A DNA stretch of 21,177 bases. Source: a bacterium (GTDB lineage Bacteria > B130-G9). This document shows positions 1 through 8,898 of this stretch, in pieces. The DNA is taken from positions 1 through 21,177 of the forward strand of contig JAGHCW010000082.1 in NCBI GenBank assembly GCA_021160245.1, written 5' to 3'. A model generated the notes under the pieces. That model had not been told where the DNA came from. It saw only the letters and a program-made list of their open reading frames with translations, and did no database searches. The position numbers were made by a program, and so were the translations under genes. Each line of letters starts with the position of its first letter. The stretch's first letter is position 1.

Positions 1-136
1 GCTCCCGAATTTCAGAGCTATCGTTGGCGGTTGATTGCAGCAGGCTGTCGATATAAGGTCTGCTTTGTTTGTAGGAGTGAACGCTTCTTAACTCTCGCGA
101 CTTGAGATTTGACGGATAGGAGAGAGACTAAGCTTG

Positions 137-1561
137 ATGACACGAGTGTTGCTTGTCAATTATCATCAGAATCGCGGATTGAATCCGTATCACCCGGATA
201 GCGTCTCAAAGGTGACCGGCGCGTTTCCTCCGTTGGGGCTTTTATATCTCGCAGCGGTGTTGAAGCAGAGGGGTTTAGCCGAAGTCGAGGTTTATGACGC
301 GAACGTTGAGCGGGACGATGATGATACATTCAAGAGCAGACTATCCCAGTCCGGGGCTAATATCCTGGGCTTCACGTCCTCGACTTTCGAATGGCTAACG
401 ACCGTCGGCGCCGTCAAACTAGCGCGGGAGGTGTTACCCGAGTCGCTGATTGTGGTTGGCGGTCCGGCCGTGGGCGCCTATCCCGAGGAATGTCTCTCGT
501 TTGATGAAATCGATATAGGCGTGATCGGTGAGGGCGAGGTCACATTTGCTGAGATAGTTGCGCGGTTCAATGATGGCGAGCGTTTGCAAGGTATAGCTGG
601 GACGGTCTATCGAGACAATGGCGAGGTTCTCCTAGCCAGTCCGAGGCCATTTGTCTCAGACCTTGACAGCATTCCCTTTCCTGCTCGAGAGCTCGTTGAC
701 CGCGACGCCTATAGCGCTATCTTTATACGGAAGCCGTTTGCCACGCTGATAACCAGCCGTGGTTGCCCGTTTAAGTGCACGTTTTGTTCGCGCTTCTATT
801 TCGGGACGAGGGTTAGAAGCAGAAGCGCGCTCAACGTGGTCCAGGAGTTTGAGGAGTGCGCGGAACGTTTCGGCGTCAAGGAGTTTATGGTCTATGACGA
901 CACGTTCGGTGTTAATAAGAGAATAGCCCTTGACCTATGTAACCTGATGATAGAAAGGAAGCACAAGTTCCGCTGGAGCATACGGACTAGGGTAGATTGC
1001 ATCGACGCCCCCTTTCTAGAGAAACTCAGGAGAGCGGGATGCTTCAAGCTGCACATGGGCGTGGAGTCGGGCAGCCAGGAGATACTCGATCGGATGCGAA
1101 AGGGGATAACTGTAGAGCAGACGATAAGTGCTTTTGAGCTCGCGAACAAAATGGGAATGGAGACGGTTGGCTACTTCATGTTTGGCTACCCGGGTGACAC
1201 GCTTGAGACGATGGCGAAGACGAGGGAAATGTCACTTGGGCTGGCTCTTTCGTGGGCCGATTTCTCGATTACAACGCCCGCGCCGAGGACCGCGCTCAAC
1301 GACGAGTTCGTGCGAGCGGGTTACATTGACGGCGACTTTTGGCGACGATATACGTTGGGTCAGGCGATTGATAAGCTGCCGTATTTTACAACGCCGGAGT
1401 TCGATGAACACGACCTTGAGAGGATGCAGCATGACGCCTTCATACGATTTTACCTGCGGCCCTCCATCATTCTGAAGAAATTGACCTCACCTCAATTTTG
1501 GTTCGAGGCGAAGAAGTCAATTGGAGGCGCGCTTGCGCTTCTTAAGATGTGGCGCACGTGA
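137..1561 (+). CDS. B12-binding-domain radical SAM protein, substrate unknown
   Basis: Seen: a 474-residue protein with an N-terminal cobalamin-binding (Rossmann-like) region at about residues 3-150, marked by PPLGLLYLAAVL, VVGGP and IGEGE. The radical SAM core starts at about residue 204 with the Fe-S cluster motif CPFKCTFC (Cys210, Cys214, Cys217), and GVESGS and GYFMFGYPGD follow as expected for later core strands. Family knowledge: this is the BchE-like 'B12-binding radical SAM' superfamily, which does methylations, ring formations and other radical chemistry; the fold does not give the substrate. The start is ambiguous: TTG at 134 or ATG at 137, behind an AGGAGAG stretch at 118-124. I chose the ATG. 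It is the first complete gene of a plus-strand run, 77 bp before another B12/radical SAM gene. The specific reaction cannot be inferred. Confidence 0.9.
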   Translation: MTRVLLVNYHQNRGLNPYHPDSVSKVTGAFPPLGLLYLAAVLKQRGLAEVEVYDANVERDDDDTFKSRLSQSGANILGFTSSTFEWLTTVGAVKLAREVLPESLIVVGGPAVGAYPEECLSFDEIDIGVIGEGEVTFAEIVARFNDGERLQGIAGTVYRDNGEVLLASPRPFVSDLDSIPFPARELVDRDAYSAIFIRKPFATLITSRGCPFKCTFCSRFYFGTRVRSRSALNVVQEFEECAERFGVKEFMVYDDTFGVNKRIALDLCNLMIERKHKFRWSIRTRVDCIDAPFLEKLRRAGCFKLHMGVESGSQEILDRMRKGITVEQTISAFELANKMGMETVGYFMFGYPGDTLETMAKTREMSLGLALSWADFSITTPAPRTALNDEFVRAGYIDGDFWRRYTLGQAIDKLPYFTTPEFDEHDLERMQHDAFIRFYLRPSIILKKLTSPQFWFEAKKSIGGALALLKMWRT

Positions 1562-1638
1562 GCGTCACTTCTGGGATTGAGCTAGTAGAGCATCAGATTT
1601 GGCGTGCTATTCACGTCTATTGAAAACGGATTCGAGAC

Positions 1639-4368
1639 ATGATCAAACCAAACTCCTCGCTATCGCTTTCATCGCTTGACGCTGTCTTAGGAACGGTTGA
1701 GAGGCCGGGGCGATACAGTGGTGGCGAACGTAACATAGTAAAAAAGGACCTGTCCAGTGTCCTGCTGAAGTTCGCGCTTTGTTTCCCGGACACCTATGAA
1801 ATCGGGATGTCGCACCTTGGGCTTAGGATTCTCTATGACATCCTCAATGGCCGGGAGTTAACTGCCGCTGAGCGAGTTTTCATGCCCTGGAAGGACTTTG
1901 GGGATAGGCTACGTAGCCTCAACCTGCCGCTCTTCAGTCTGGAGAGTCGGCTGCCTCTTTCAGAATTCGACGTGGTGGGTTTTTCCCTTCAGCACGAGCT
2001 TTGCTATACTAACGTGCTTGAGATGTTGGAGCTTGGCGGCGTGCCGATTAGGTCCAAAGACCGTAGCGAGAGCGCGCCCCTTGTGATAGGAGGGGGCCCA
2101 TGCACGTTCAATCCGGAGCCGATGTGGGAGTTTTTCGACTTCTTTGTCGTTGGGGACGGCGAGAGAGCCATAGTCGAGCTGGCGAAGATGTTCGAGGACG
2201 TCAAGCGAGGCGATGGCGGTCGGCGGGAGATGATATCAAGGGCGCGCGAGATCGAGGGCGTTTATATCCCCTCCGATTATGAGATGGCGTATTCCAGAGG
2301 ACTTGCCACGAGCCTAACTCATCGAGGCGAGAAGTATGGAAACCCATTCGGGGCGCCAAAGGTCAAGCGGGCGATCATTGAAGATCTCCAAGAGGGCGAA
2401 TGCTCCCAGCGGTGGGTCGTGCCAAGCGCTTCTGTTATCCACGATCGCGCGGTTGTGGAGATCATGCGAGGTTGTTCCCGCGGATGCCGGTTTTGTCAGG
2501 CTGGGTTTGTTAATCGGCCGGCGAGAGAGCGCGACGCAAAAGATGTCGTGAAACAGGCCGAGAAGCTGGTAGCCGAGACGGGTTATGAGGAGATATCGTT
2601 TCTCTCGCTGTCTTCGGGCGATCATTCAGGTATTGAGCAGATTATCGGCGATTCCGCAAGAGCGCTGGAGGAGAGCAGAGTCTCGATATCGTTGCCGTCA
2701 CTTAGGTCTGAAACACTGACGCAGGCTATTGTTTGTGGCATCAAGAACGTCAAGAGGACGGGGCTAACACTTGCCCCAGAAGCTGGCTCGGACCGATTGA
2801 GGCGGGTCATCAACAAGCCCACAACGGATACGGTACTGATGAATTCACTTAAACAGGCTTTTGCCGCGGGCTGGAGGCGTGTAAAACTCTACTTCATGAT
2901 CGGCCTGCCGACCGAGACAGATGAGGATATCGAAGCTATCATTAAACTGGTTAGCAAGCTCTCCGGCGTGGCGAGGCAAGCGGGCGGTCGGGGGGCAAAG
3001 CTCACGGTTAGCGTATCGACATTCATCCCCAAGCCCCATACTCCGTTCCAATGGTGCGAGCAGCTCTCGCAAGACGAGGCACAGCGGAAGTTCTCTCGAT
3101 TAAACAAGGGGATAACATCTCGGAATGTGGAGTTTCGATGGCATAGCCCAAAAATGAGCTTCTTAGAGGGAGCATTGAGTCGAGGGGACAGATCGCTTTC
3201 TGTTGTTATTGAGCGAGCATTTCGATTGGGCTGCATATTGGACAATTGGAGCGAGGAGTTCGATTATGAGCGATGGATGGCTGCATTCGATGAGTGCGGC
3301 CTATCACCTCAATCGTATCTCAATGCGCGTGATACATCAGGGTTTTTGCCTTGGGAGCAGATTGATTGCGGTCTTTCTAGAGATTTTTTACTTGGCGAGA
3401 GAGAGCGCTCAGAGTCCGGGGAGTTAACGCTTGATTGCCGGAGGTCGGGAGAATGCACGGGATGTGGGGTCTGCGAGGACGCCTCGTCCTATTTGGCGAG
3501 TGCGAGTTTCGCTGCTGCTGCGGCGAGTGGCAAGTTGGAGGGGGGCGCAAGCGAGCGAGTAGGGATGCCTCTTTCGCGGCGGACAGCCGTGTCTCCGCGA
3601 CAGATCGTCTTCCCATTGAGGTGCAGGTTCGAACGTGTTGGGCCGGCGAAATATGTATCGCATCTGGATGCGCTGACGGCTCTTGGTAGGGCGATCAGGC
3701 AGTCCCTGCTGCCGATTGAGTACACGAAGGGCTTTAATCCGCAGCCGAGGCTCTCGGCCGGGATGCCGCTGCCCATCGGCTACGCGTCACTGGCGGAGTA
3801 TGTGGATTTCAAAGTCCAGAAGCCCGTCTCGCCTCATGAGCTGGTCTCTTCGCTGAATCCTTATCTAATGGAGGGGATTAGGTTTACGGTTGCGAGCCAT
3901 TTGGTTCAGAGGTCGCCCTCGCTCTGCGCTCTAGTTTCCGAGATGGACTACTCGGCGGTTTTGGACCTGAACCTACTCGCGGAGATCTTGGATGATAAGG
4001 ACTTAACGGACCTTAGTAGCGAGTGCTTCCATAGGGACAGGATCGAGCATTTTCTCGCAAGAGAATCCATCATTATCGAGAAGACGACACCCAAGAAGAC
4101 GACCAAGCTCGACCTTCGCGCCTTGCTGGGCTCGATGTCTCTTACGGAATGCAGGGACGGGCGCGCCTCGATTCGGATGATTCTCAAAGTTGACAGGAAT
4201 GGCAGAACCGCAAAACCCGACATGGTGTTGTCTGAGCTTTACAACATCACGGATGATGTGATGTACTTTGCTGATATAACAAGGCTTGAGCAGTACTGCT
4301 GGCGAGGCGGCAAACGAAGGAGTTTGCAGGAGATAGGAACGCGCGCGGGACTTTCAACTCAGCGCTAG
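1639..4368 (+). CDS. TIGR03960-type B12-binding radical SAM protein fused to DUF2344 (TIGR03936) domain
   Basis: Seen: 909 residues. The N-terminal B12-binding-like region carries FPDTYEIGMSHLGLRILY, GGGP and VGDGE (about 45-180). A radical SAM core follows with CSRGCRFC (Cys279, Cys283, Cys286), then TLAPEAGSDRLR and FMIGLPTETDED. A linker has three cysteines spaced C606-x2-C609-x2-C612 (ECTGCGVC) and is then Ala-rich. The C-terminal part, from about residue 655 (FERVGPAKYVSHLD, YTKGFNPQPRLS), is a DUF2344 domain. Family knowledge: TIGR03960 and DUF2344 proteins occur either as neighbouring genes or fused, in many anaerobes and deltaproteobacteria, often near RNase E/G or ribosomal genes; their function is not established. 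The length is consistent with the fused form. The CxxCxxC linker could bind a second cluster or metal (inference). The ribosome site upstream is weak. Confidence 0.93.
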   Translation: MIKPNSSLSLSSLDAVLGTVERPGRYSGGERNIVKKDLSSVLLKFALCFPDTYEIGMSHLGLRILYDILNGRELTAAERVFMPWKDFGDRLRSLNLPLFSLESRLPLSEFDVVGFSLQHELCYTNVLEMLELGGVPIRSKDRSESAPLVIGGGPCTFNPEPMWEFFDFFVVGDGERAIVELAKMFEDVKRGDGGRREMISRAREIEGVYIPSDYEMAYSRGLATSLTHRGEKYGNPFGAPKVKRAIIEDLQEGECSQRWVVPSASVIHDRAVVEIMRGCSRGCRFCQAGFVNRPARERDAKDVVKQAEKLVAETGYEEISFLSLSSGDHSGIEQIIGDSARALEESRVSISLPSLRSETLTQAIVCGIKNVKRTGLTLAPEAGSDRLRRVINKPTTDTVLMNSLKQAFAAGWRRVKLYFMIGLPTETDEDIEAIIKLVSKLSGVARQAGGRGAKLTVSVSTFIPKPHTPFQWCEQLSQDEAQRKFSRLNKGITSRNVEFRWHSPKMSFLEGALSRGDRSLSVVIERAFRLGCILDNWSEEFDYERWMAAFDECGLSPQSYLNARDTSGFLPWEQIDCGLSRDFLLGERERSESGELTLDCRRSGECTGCGVCEDASSYLASASFAAAAASGKLEGGASERVGMPLSRRTAVSPRQIVFPLRCRFERVGPAKYVSHLDALTALGRAIRQSLLPIEYTKGFNPQPRLSAGMPLPIGYASLAEYVDFKVQKPVSPHELVSSLNPYLMEGIRFTVASHLVQRSPSLCALVSEMDYSAVLDLNLLAEILDDKDLTDLSSECFHRDRIEHFLARESIIIEKTTPKKTTKLDLRALLGSMSLTECRDGRASIRMILKVDRNGRTAKPDMVLSELYNITDDVMYFADITRLEQYCWRGGKRRSLQEIGTRAGLSTQR

Positions 4369-4462
4369 TATAAATAGGATTCGGAGTTAAGACGGCGTGT
4401 TGACAATTGATTTCGACCTACCCGGAGATCGGGCAGAATTATCCCGGGAGGAGCTTCTGGAG

Positions 4463-5176
4463 ATGGCGTCTCTTTCGGTTGTGGTCATTCCGACCTACAA
4501 CGAGAGGGATAACATCAATCTTGTCGTGTCGCGCCTTCTCGACGAGCTGCCCACGATCAACGTGTTGATTGTGGATGATAACTCTCCTGACGGGACTGGG
4601 CAATTGGCGGACGGCCTTGCGGAGAATCTGGACGGCGTATCCGTACTGCATCGCGAGAGTAAGATGGGGCTTGGGACAGCCTACATAGCGGGTTTCACGC
4701 TCGCGCTTCAGAAAGACTACAAGTACATAATTCAAATGGACGCCGATCTTTCCCATGATCCGCGATATCTCCGGGTCTTCCTGGAGAAGGTCAGAAGCTG
4801 CGACTTCGTCTTGGGCTCGCGGTACATAGAGGGGATAAACGTCATTAACTGGGACCTCTGGCGCGTCATTCTCAGCTTGGGCGCGAGCATGTACTGCCGT
4901 ATAATCGGCGGCTTGCCCGTAACCGACGCGACCGGTGGCTTCAAATGTTGGAAGCGAGATGTGCTGAAGGCAATTAACCTCAAAGCCATTCAATCGACCG
5001 GCTACTCCTTTCAGATAGAGATGACCTTTAGAGCCTTGAAAGAGGGCGCGAAGCTGGAGGAGGTTCCCATCGTATTTGTCGGGCGGTTTCATGGCACTAC
5101 GAAGATGTCCAAGCGCATCGTTTGGGAGGCAATCTGGATGGTTTGGCGACTCCGACTCGGACTCTACAAGCGATGA
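4463..5176 (+). CDS. Polyprenol-phosphate mannose synthase-like glycosyltransferase (GT2, DPMS/Ppm type)
   Basis: Role by family: transfer of mannose from GDP-mannose to a polyprenyl phosphate at the inner face of the membrane, giving the lipid-linked donor for protein or envelope glycosylation. Seen, numbered from ATG 4463 (237 residues): PTYNE (10-14), VDDNSPDGT (37-45), the metal-binding DAD in QMDADLSHDP (93-95), GSRY, the TGGFKCWKR acceptor-loop motif, and GRFHGTTKMS near the C-terminus, all typical of DPM1/Ppm synthases. There is no C-terminal membrane segment, so it is the single-domain soluble/peripheral form. Start choice: a GTG at 4397 would add 22 polar residues, but GGGAGGAG at 4446-4453 sits 9 nt before ATG 4463 and the fold starts right there. 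It lies 18 bp upstream of the kinase gene. Glucose as donor sugar is the main alternative. Confidence 0.88.
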   Translation: MASLSVVVIPTYNERDNINLVVSRLLDELPTINVLIVDDNSPDGTGQLADGLAENLDGVSVLHRESKMGLGTAYIAGFTLALQKDYKYIIQMDADLSHDPRYLRVFLEKVRSCDFVLGSRYIEGINVINWDLWRVILSLGASMYCRIIGGLPVTDATGGFKCWKRDVLKAINLKAIQSTGYSFQIEMTFRALKEGAKLEEVPIVFVGRFHGTTKMSKRIVWEAIWMVWRLRLGLYKR

Positions 5177-5194
5177 TTCCGAGGCCTTGTGTTG

Positions 5195-6745
5195 ATGGGT
5201 CGATTGTTGTCGGAAGATAACACCCAGAGCAGCGCGGAGATGGCTAGTCTTCGATGCCACGCCTGCGGGGCAACCATATCCTCTGACGACAAGTCCTGCG
5301 GGACGTGTGGCGCCCCCAAAATAAGCTATCTTGAGCTCACCGAATTGATGGCCGACGCGGATTTGCTCTCGCTTTTTGGTCCCGACGGAGAGCGCCTCAT
5401 AGGTGGTCGCTATCGGCTTTTAGAGAAGTTCGCCCATGGTTCAACCGGTTCGGTCTTTCGTGCCCTGGACGTAAACCTCGACCGAGCTGTTGCGATCAAA
5501 TTCTTAAGTACATCTTCAGCGGATGGGATGGACTTGAAGACGAGGCGGCTCAGGCTGCAGACCGAGGGTCGGATACTGGGACTACTCAAGCACCCGAATC
5601 TGATAACTATTTACGAGATGTGCGACGAGGATGGCGTGCTCTGCATCGTTATGGAGCTTGTCGAGGGTAGTCCGCTGAAGTCGTTTCTCGAAGGGGGTGA
5701 GCCCTTCTCGACGAGCGATGCTGTGGATATCGCCATCCGCATCTGTGATGGCGTAGAGCACGCTCACAAGAATGGCGTTGTCCACAGGGACCTCAAGCCG
5801 TCTAACATCATTCTGCTTGAGGGAGATGAGGTCAAGATAGCCGACTTTGGCATCGCAAAGGTCGCCTTTGGCGCGGCGGCAGAGACGCCCGGGATAATCA
5901 TCGGAACACCTTACTACATGTCTCCCGAGCAGCTACTGGGGATAACCGTGGACGCAAGAAGCGATATATTCGCGGTCGGGGCAATGCTTTACCAGATGGT
6001 AACGGGGCGAAGGCCATTTGAGGGCCAGAACCTAACAGAGATAGTCCGCCGAATAACCTCCAGCGAGTTCGTCAAACCCAGACAGCGCAATTTAGAGGTT
6101 CCCGAGCGCCTCGAGATGATAATCGAGAGAGCTTTGATCAAGAACCGAGAGCTCAGGTATCAATCTATAAAACGGATGAAGGACGATCTATTGGCCTTTA
6201 GAAGAGGCGCCCCTATCAGCGAAGACCCCCAGCCGCCTCGCTCCTTCAATGCTCAAACGCAGACATCCGAGAAGCGTAACAAAACCAAATCGGAGCGCAG
6301 CTGGACGGTAACATTTTGGGTCGTGATTATCTCGGTTCTGGTTGCCGCGCTCATCCTTTTTGTCGTTTTCAAACCGCACGACAGTATCAGTCTAAAGCGC
6401 GCCACATCGGCAATCTTGGAGGCTTTTGCGGACGATGATTTTGGAGATGTCTATGCGAGACTATCTGACGATTTTAGGTCGCGCTTCAGTCTAAAGGAAT
6501 TCACCGAGCTCCCGTTCCTCGGATTTCAAAAGCCGCCCAAAGAAGAGCCCATGATATACGATGTGCAGCGGTTGGTGTTTTTGAATGATGGACATGAGGC
6601 GAACGTTATAGTCTCGGTTCGGTACTCTCGGGCCGTAAGAGCTTCTCGGTACACGATGCGATGGGTTAAGGAGGGTGGAGCATGGCACTACCAGAATCCC
6701 GAGTACGAGCGCTACCGAACGATGGTTAAAAACAACAATCTATGA
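5195..6745 (+). CDS. Membrane-anchored Ser/Thr protein kinase with N-terminal zinc ribbon and extracytoplasmic NTF2-like tail
   Basis: Seen (numbering from GTG 5189): a zinc ribbon C23-x2-C26-x10-C37-x2-C40; a Hanks-type kinase domain at about 75-340 with nucleotide-loop FAHGSTGSVF, lysine K104 (VAIKF), HRDLKPSN with catalytic D201, DFG with D219, and GTPYYMSPEQ; a basic, polar juxtamembrane stretch; one transmembrane helix at about 372-394; and a C-terminal domain of about 115 residues after it that resembles NTF2/DUF4878-like ligand-binding folds. All catalytic residues are present. The first glycine of the GxGxxG loop is Ala, which many active kinases tolerate. By topology, the kinase and ribbon face the cytoplasm and the tail faces the periplasm (inference). 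Start: GAGG at 5181-5184 is 10 nt before ATG 5195; GTG 5189 is too close to it. The stop overlaps the next start (ATGA), implying translational coupling. Confidence 0.93.
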   Translation: MGRLLSEDNTQSSAEMASLRCHACGATISSDDKSCGTCGAPKISYLELTELMADADLLSLFGPDGERLIGGRYRLLEKFAHGSTGSVFRALDVNLDRAVAIKFLSTSSADGMDLKTRRLRLQTEGRILGLLKHPNLITIYEMCDEDGVLCIVMELVEGSPLKSFLEGGEPFSTSDAVDIAIRICDGVEHAHKNGVVHRDLKPSNIILLEGDEVKIADFGIAKVAFGAAAETPGIIIGTPYYMSPEQLLGITVDARSDIFAVGAMLYQMVTGRRPFEGQNLTEIVRRITSSEFVKPRQRNLEVPERLEMIIERALIKNRELRYQSIKRMKDDLLAFRRGAPISEDPQPPRSFNAQTQTSEKRNKTKSERSWTVTFWVVIISVLVAALILFVVFKPHDSISLKRATSAILEAFADDDFGDVYARLSDDFRSRFSLKEFTELPFLGFQKPPKEEPMIYDVQRLVFLNDGHEANVIVSVRYSRAVRASRYTMRWVKEGGAWHYQNPEYERYRTMVKNNNL

Positions 6746-7062
6746 TTGAAATGGCGCCCTGGCTGAAGGAAGACGAGAGCGGAATCGTTACAATGAAGGT
6801 GCGAGTGCAACCCGGAGCGTCGCGGAATGAGATCAGCTCTGAACCCGACGGCGGCATTAAGCTCAGGATAACCGCTCGGGCAGTTGATGGCGGCGCCAAT
6901 CAGGAGCTGATTAAGTTCCTCTCAAAAACGCTCAAGGTCTCCAAGTCGTCCATTGAGATTACACGAGGCGCAAAAGCTAGAACTAAATGGATAGCGATAA
7001 AGACCTTGTCGGCGGATGACATATCTCAGGCGATAAGTCGAAGCATCGAGTGGAAGAGATAA
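6742..7062 (+). CDS. DUF167 / YggU family protein
   Basis: Seen: 106 residues carrying the family pattern of DUF167 (PF02594): VRVQPGASRNEI, LRITARAVDGGANQEL, then LKVSKSSIEITRGAKARTKW. Family knowledge: small widespread alpha/beta proteins (E. coli YggU, archaeal homologues) with known structures but no agreed function. The ATG overlaps the kinase stop codon by 4 bp (ATGA at 6742-6745), which strongly fixes this start and suggests coupled translation. The length matches the family, with a short N-terminal lead (MIEMAPWLKEDESG) that other members often have. The 3' end overlaps a possible GTG start for lnt. Confidence 0.9.
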   Translation: MIEMAPWLKEDESGIVTMKVRVQPGASRNEISSEPDGGIKLRITARAVDGGANQELIKFLSKTLKVSKSSIEITRGAKARTKWIAIKTLSADDISQAISRSIEWKR

Positions 7063-7133
7063 GGCGTCTTTCCCGAACCAGGAACAACGACGTGAATATA
7101 GAAGAAAACAGTAGCCCCACGGCCGAAAGGCCC

Positions 7134-8720
7134 ATGGCAGCTGACCATTCGAAGGTTATGACCAAAACGGGGCTTAAATGGAAAACCCTTCTTGCTGCAA
7201 CCTGCGGCATCCTGCTTGCTCTCGCCTTTCCCAAGTTCGAGTGCTTCTACCTTGTCCTTGTGGCGTTTGTGCCGCTTTTTTTCGCGCTTCAATCGGAGAA
7301 GGGCAAGAGGGCTTTCTTCCTCGGTTTCGTTGCGGGGCTTTTCTTCTACTTCATATCGCTCTTTTGGATAACTGAGGCGATGAGCAATTTCAGCGACTTG
7401 GGTTTTTTGGGTAGTGTGCTCATATTGCTCATACTCGTTGCGTACCTGTCGCTTTTTGTAGGCGCTTTTGCGAACATTGTGGCCATGGCGAGGCACAGCA
7501 ATTGGAGCGTTCTACTCATTCCCGTATTCTGGGTCTCTCTGGAGTTCATCAAGTCCAGGATTCTGAGCGGCTTTCCCTGGAACAACCTCAGTTGGTCGCT
7601 CTATCGGCAGACCGTATTCATTCAGATTGCGGACATTGCCGGTGACTATGGCATCTCTTTTTGTATTGTCCTGATCAACTGGTTACTTTTTTTGATGCTC
7701 GCGAGACTCGTTCGGATGCGAGCGGGACTGGGCTACGCTCACATCATAATCTCACTTATTCTGCTTTTTGCCTCCACGTGGGGATATGGGACGTATCGGC
7801 TCTCCAATCTTGATGAATCTGGGAAGAAGCTAAGCGTCGGCATCGTTCAGCCCAACATCCCCCAAGCGATGAAGCTGCGTGCGAATTCCCTTCCGCACAT
7901 GTTGAGCATTTACGGGCAACTTGCAGTCGCGCTTCCGGCGGATGTTCTTGATTTGATCGTGCTTCCCGAGGCCGCAATAACGACAGCATACAATGATTGC
8001 GAGTGGAGCCAATTGTGGGTCAAGAGAACGTTTGGTGGTCTATGCCCCGTTCTTTTTGGCGCCGTCGCCAGCACAAATGGCGATTATCGCAACTCGGCCT
8101 TTCTCGTCGATAAGAGCGGCGGCACGTCGAGATACGACAAGGTTCACCTGGTGCCTTTTGGAGAATATAACCCCTTCCCTCGCCTTCTGCATTTTGTTGA
8201 AGCGATGGCGGGTTACGAGGGTTCTCTGACGATGGGGGAAGGCCACTCGACACTTCAGCTAGGCGCCCTTTCAATCGGTGTCCCAATCTGCTACGAGATA
8301 ATCTTTCCGGAAATCTCACGAGATTTTGTCGCAAACGGAGCCGATATTATCTTTACAATGTCAAACGATGCGTGGTTTGGCAGAACATCAGGCCCATACC
8401 AACATTTCGCTGTCTGCGTCCTCCGAGCAATAGAGAATCGCGTCCCCGTCCTGCGATGCGCGAACTCCGGCGTATCTGGCCTTGTCGATTCGGGCGGGAG
8501 GATAAAGCTCGAGACGGCCATCTTCGCCCGCCGTGCCGACGTCGTTTCCGTGCAGACTGCCGGTAACAAAGGGAGCTCGCAGAGGGCGACCGGCCTGTTC
8601 GCTTATCTATGCCTCGCGGTTTCTATTGTCGTCGGATTGGGGCGTGTTGAGGGCATTGCCCGGGCCGTGAGGCGGCCGCTTAGACGTTTCGCGAACTCCT
8701 TCCGAGCACGAGACAAGTAG
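7134..8720 (+). CDS. lnt: Apolipoprotein N-acyltransferase
   Basis: Role: the inner-membrane enzyme that N-acylates the N-terminal diacylglyceryl-cysteine of lipoproteins using phospholipid, the last step of lipoprotein maturation and a Gram-negative trait. Seen (from ATG 7134, 528 residues): several hydrophobic helices over about the first 220 residues, the signature WNNLSWSLYRQ, and a C-terminal nitrilase-like domain with the complete catalytic triad Glu279 (VLPEAAI), Lys336 (YDKVHLVPFGEY) and Cys386 (PICYEIIFPE). These positions agree well with E. coli Glu267/Lys335/Cys387. A final helix precedes a basic tail. Start: a GTG at 7050 would add 28 polar residues and overlap the DUF167 gene by 13 bp. 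ATG 7134 puts the first helix close to the N-terminus, as in characterised Lnt, but its ribosome site (GAAAGG) is weak, so the start is uncertain. Confidence 0.95.
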   Translation: MAADHSKVMTKTGLKWKTLLAATCGILLALAFPKFECFYLVLVAFVPLFFALQSEKGKRAFFLGFVAGLFFYFISLFWITEAMSNFSDLGFLGSVLILLILVAYLSLFVGAFANIVAMARHSNWSVLLIPVFWVSLEFIKSRILSGFPWNNLSWSLYRQTVFIQIADIAGDYGISFCIVLINWLLFLMLARLVRMRAGLGYAHIIISLILLFASTWGYGTYRLSNLDESGKKLSVGIVQPNIPQAMKLRANSLPHMLSIYGQLAVALPADVLDLIVLPEAAITTAYNDCEWSQLWVKRTFGGLCPVLFGAVASTNGDYRNSAFLVDKSGGTSRYDKVHLVPFGEYNPFPRLLHFVEAMAGYEGSLTMGEGHSTLQLGALSIGVPICYEIIFPEISRDFVANGADIIFTMSNDAWFGRTSGPYQHFAVCVLRAIENRVPVLRCANSGVSGLVDSGGRIKLETAIFARRADVVSVQTAGNKGSSQRATGLFAYLCLAVSIVVGLGRVEGIARAVRRPLRRFANSFRARDK

Positions 8721-8729
8721 AAGCGACGG

Positions 8730-8757
8730 GCGCAATAACATCTTATGTCAATTGCGC
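8730..8757. terminator. Hairpin between convergent lnt and hfq, possible bidirectional terminator
   Basis: A stem-loop can be read directly: GCGCAAT (8730-8736) pairs with ATTGCGC (8751-8757), and ACAT/ATGT inside it continue the stem around a CTT loop with a small bulge. It lies 9 bp after the lnt stop, between genes that converge. No T-run follows on either strand, so it is not a classical intrinsic terminator. The rest of 8758-8898 shows no gene or clear structure. Confidence 0.4.
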
Positions 8758-8898
8758 TGCGGCTTCCCACGTTTCATGTAAGGTTATTCACGCGGGGCCT
8801 CTTAGAGCTTACGCAGTTGGAAAATGTCCTGTTCGCCGCGTAGGCAGGTTTGAGTCAGATCGGAACGATTCCCAAGGGGGTATGAACGGCCGGGGATT

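Noticed and set aside
1-105. Open plus-strand frame at the left edge ending in TGA at 103-105, 34 residues with a CxxC
   Set aside because: Too short and without family signature. It could be the end of an upstream gene, but nothing in the sequence supports a product.
4439-5260. 273-residue minus-strand frame
   Set aside because: It runs antisense to the conserved GT2 gene and the kinase start, and its sequence has no recognisable domain.
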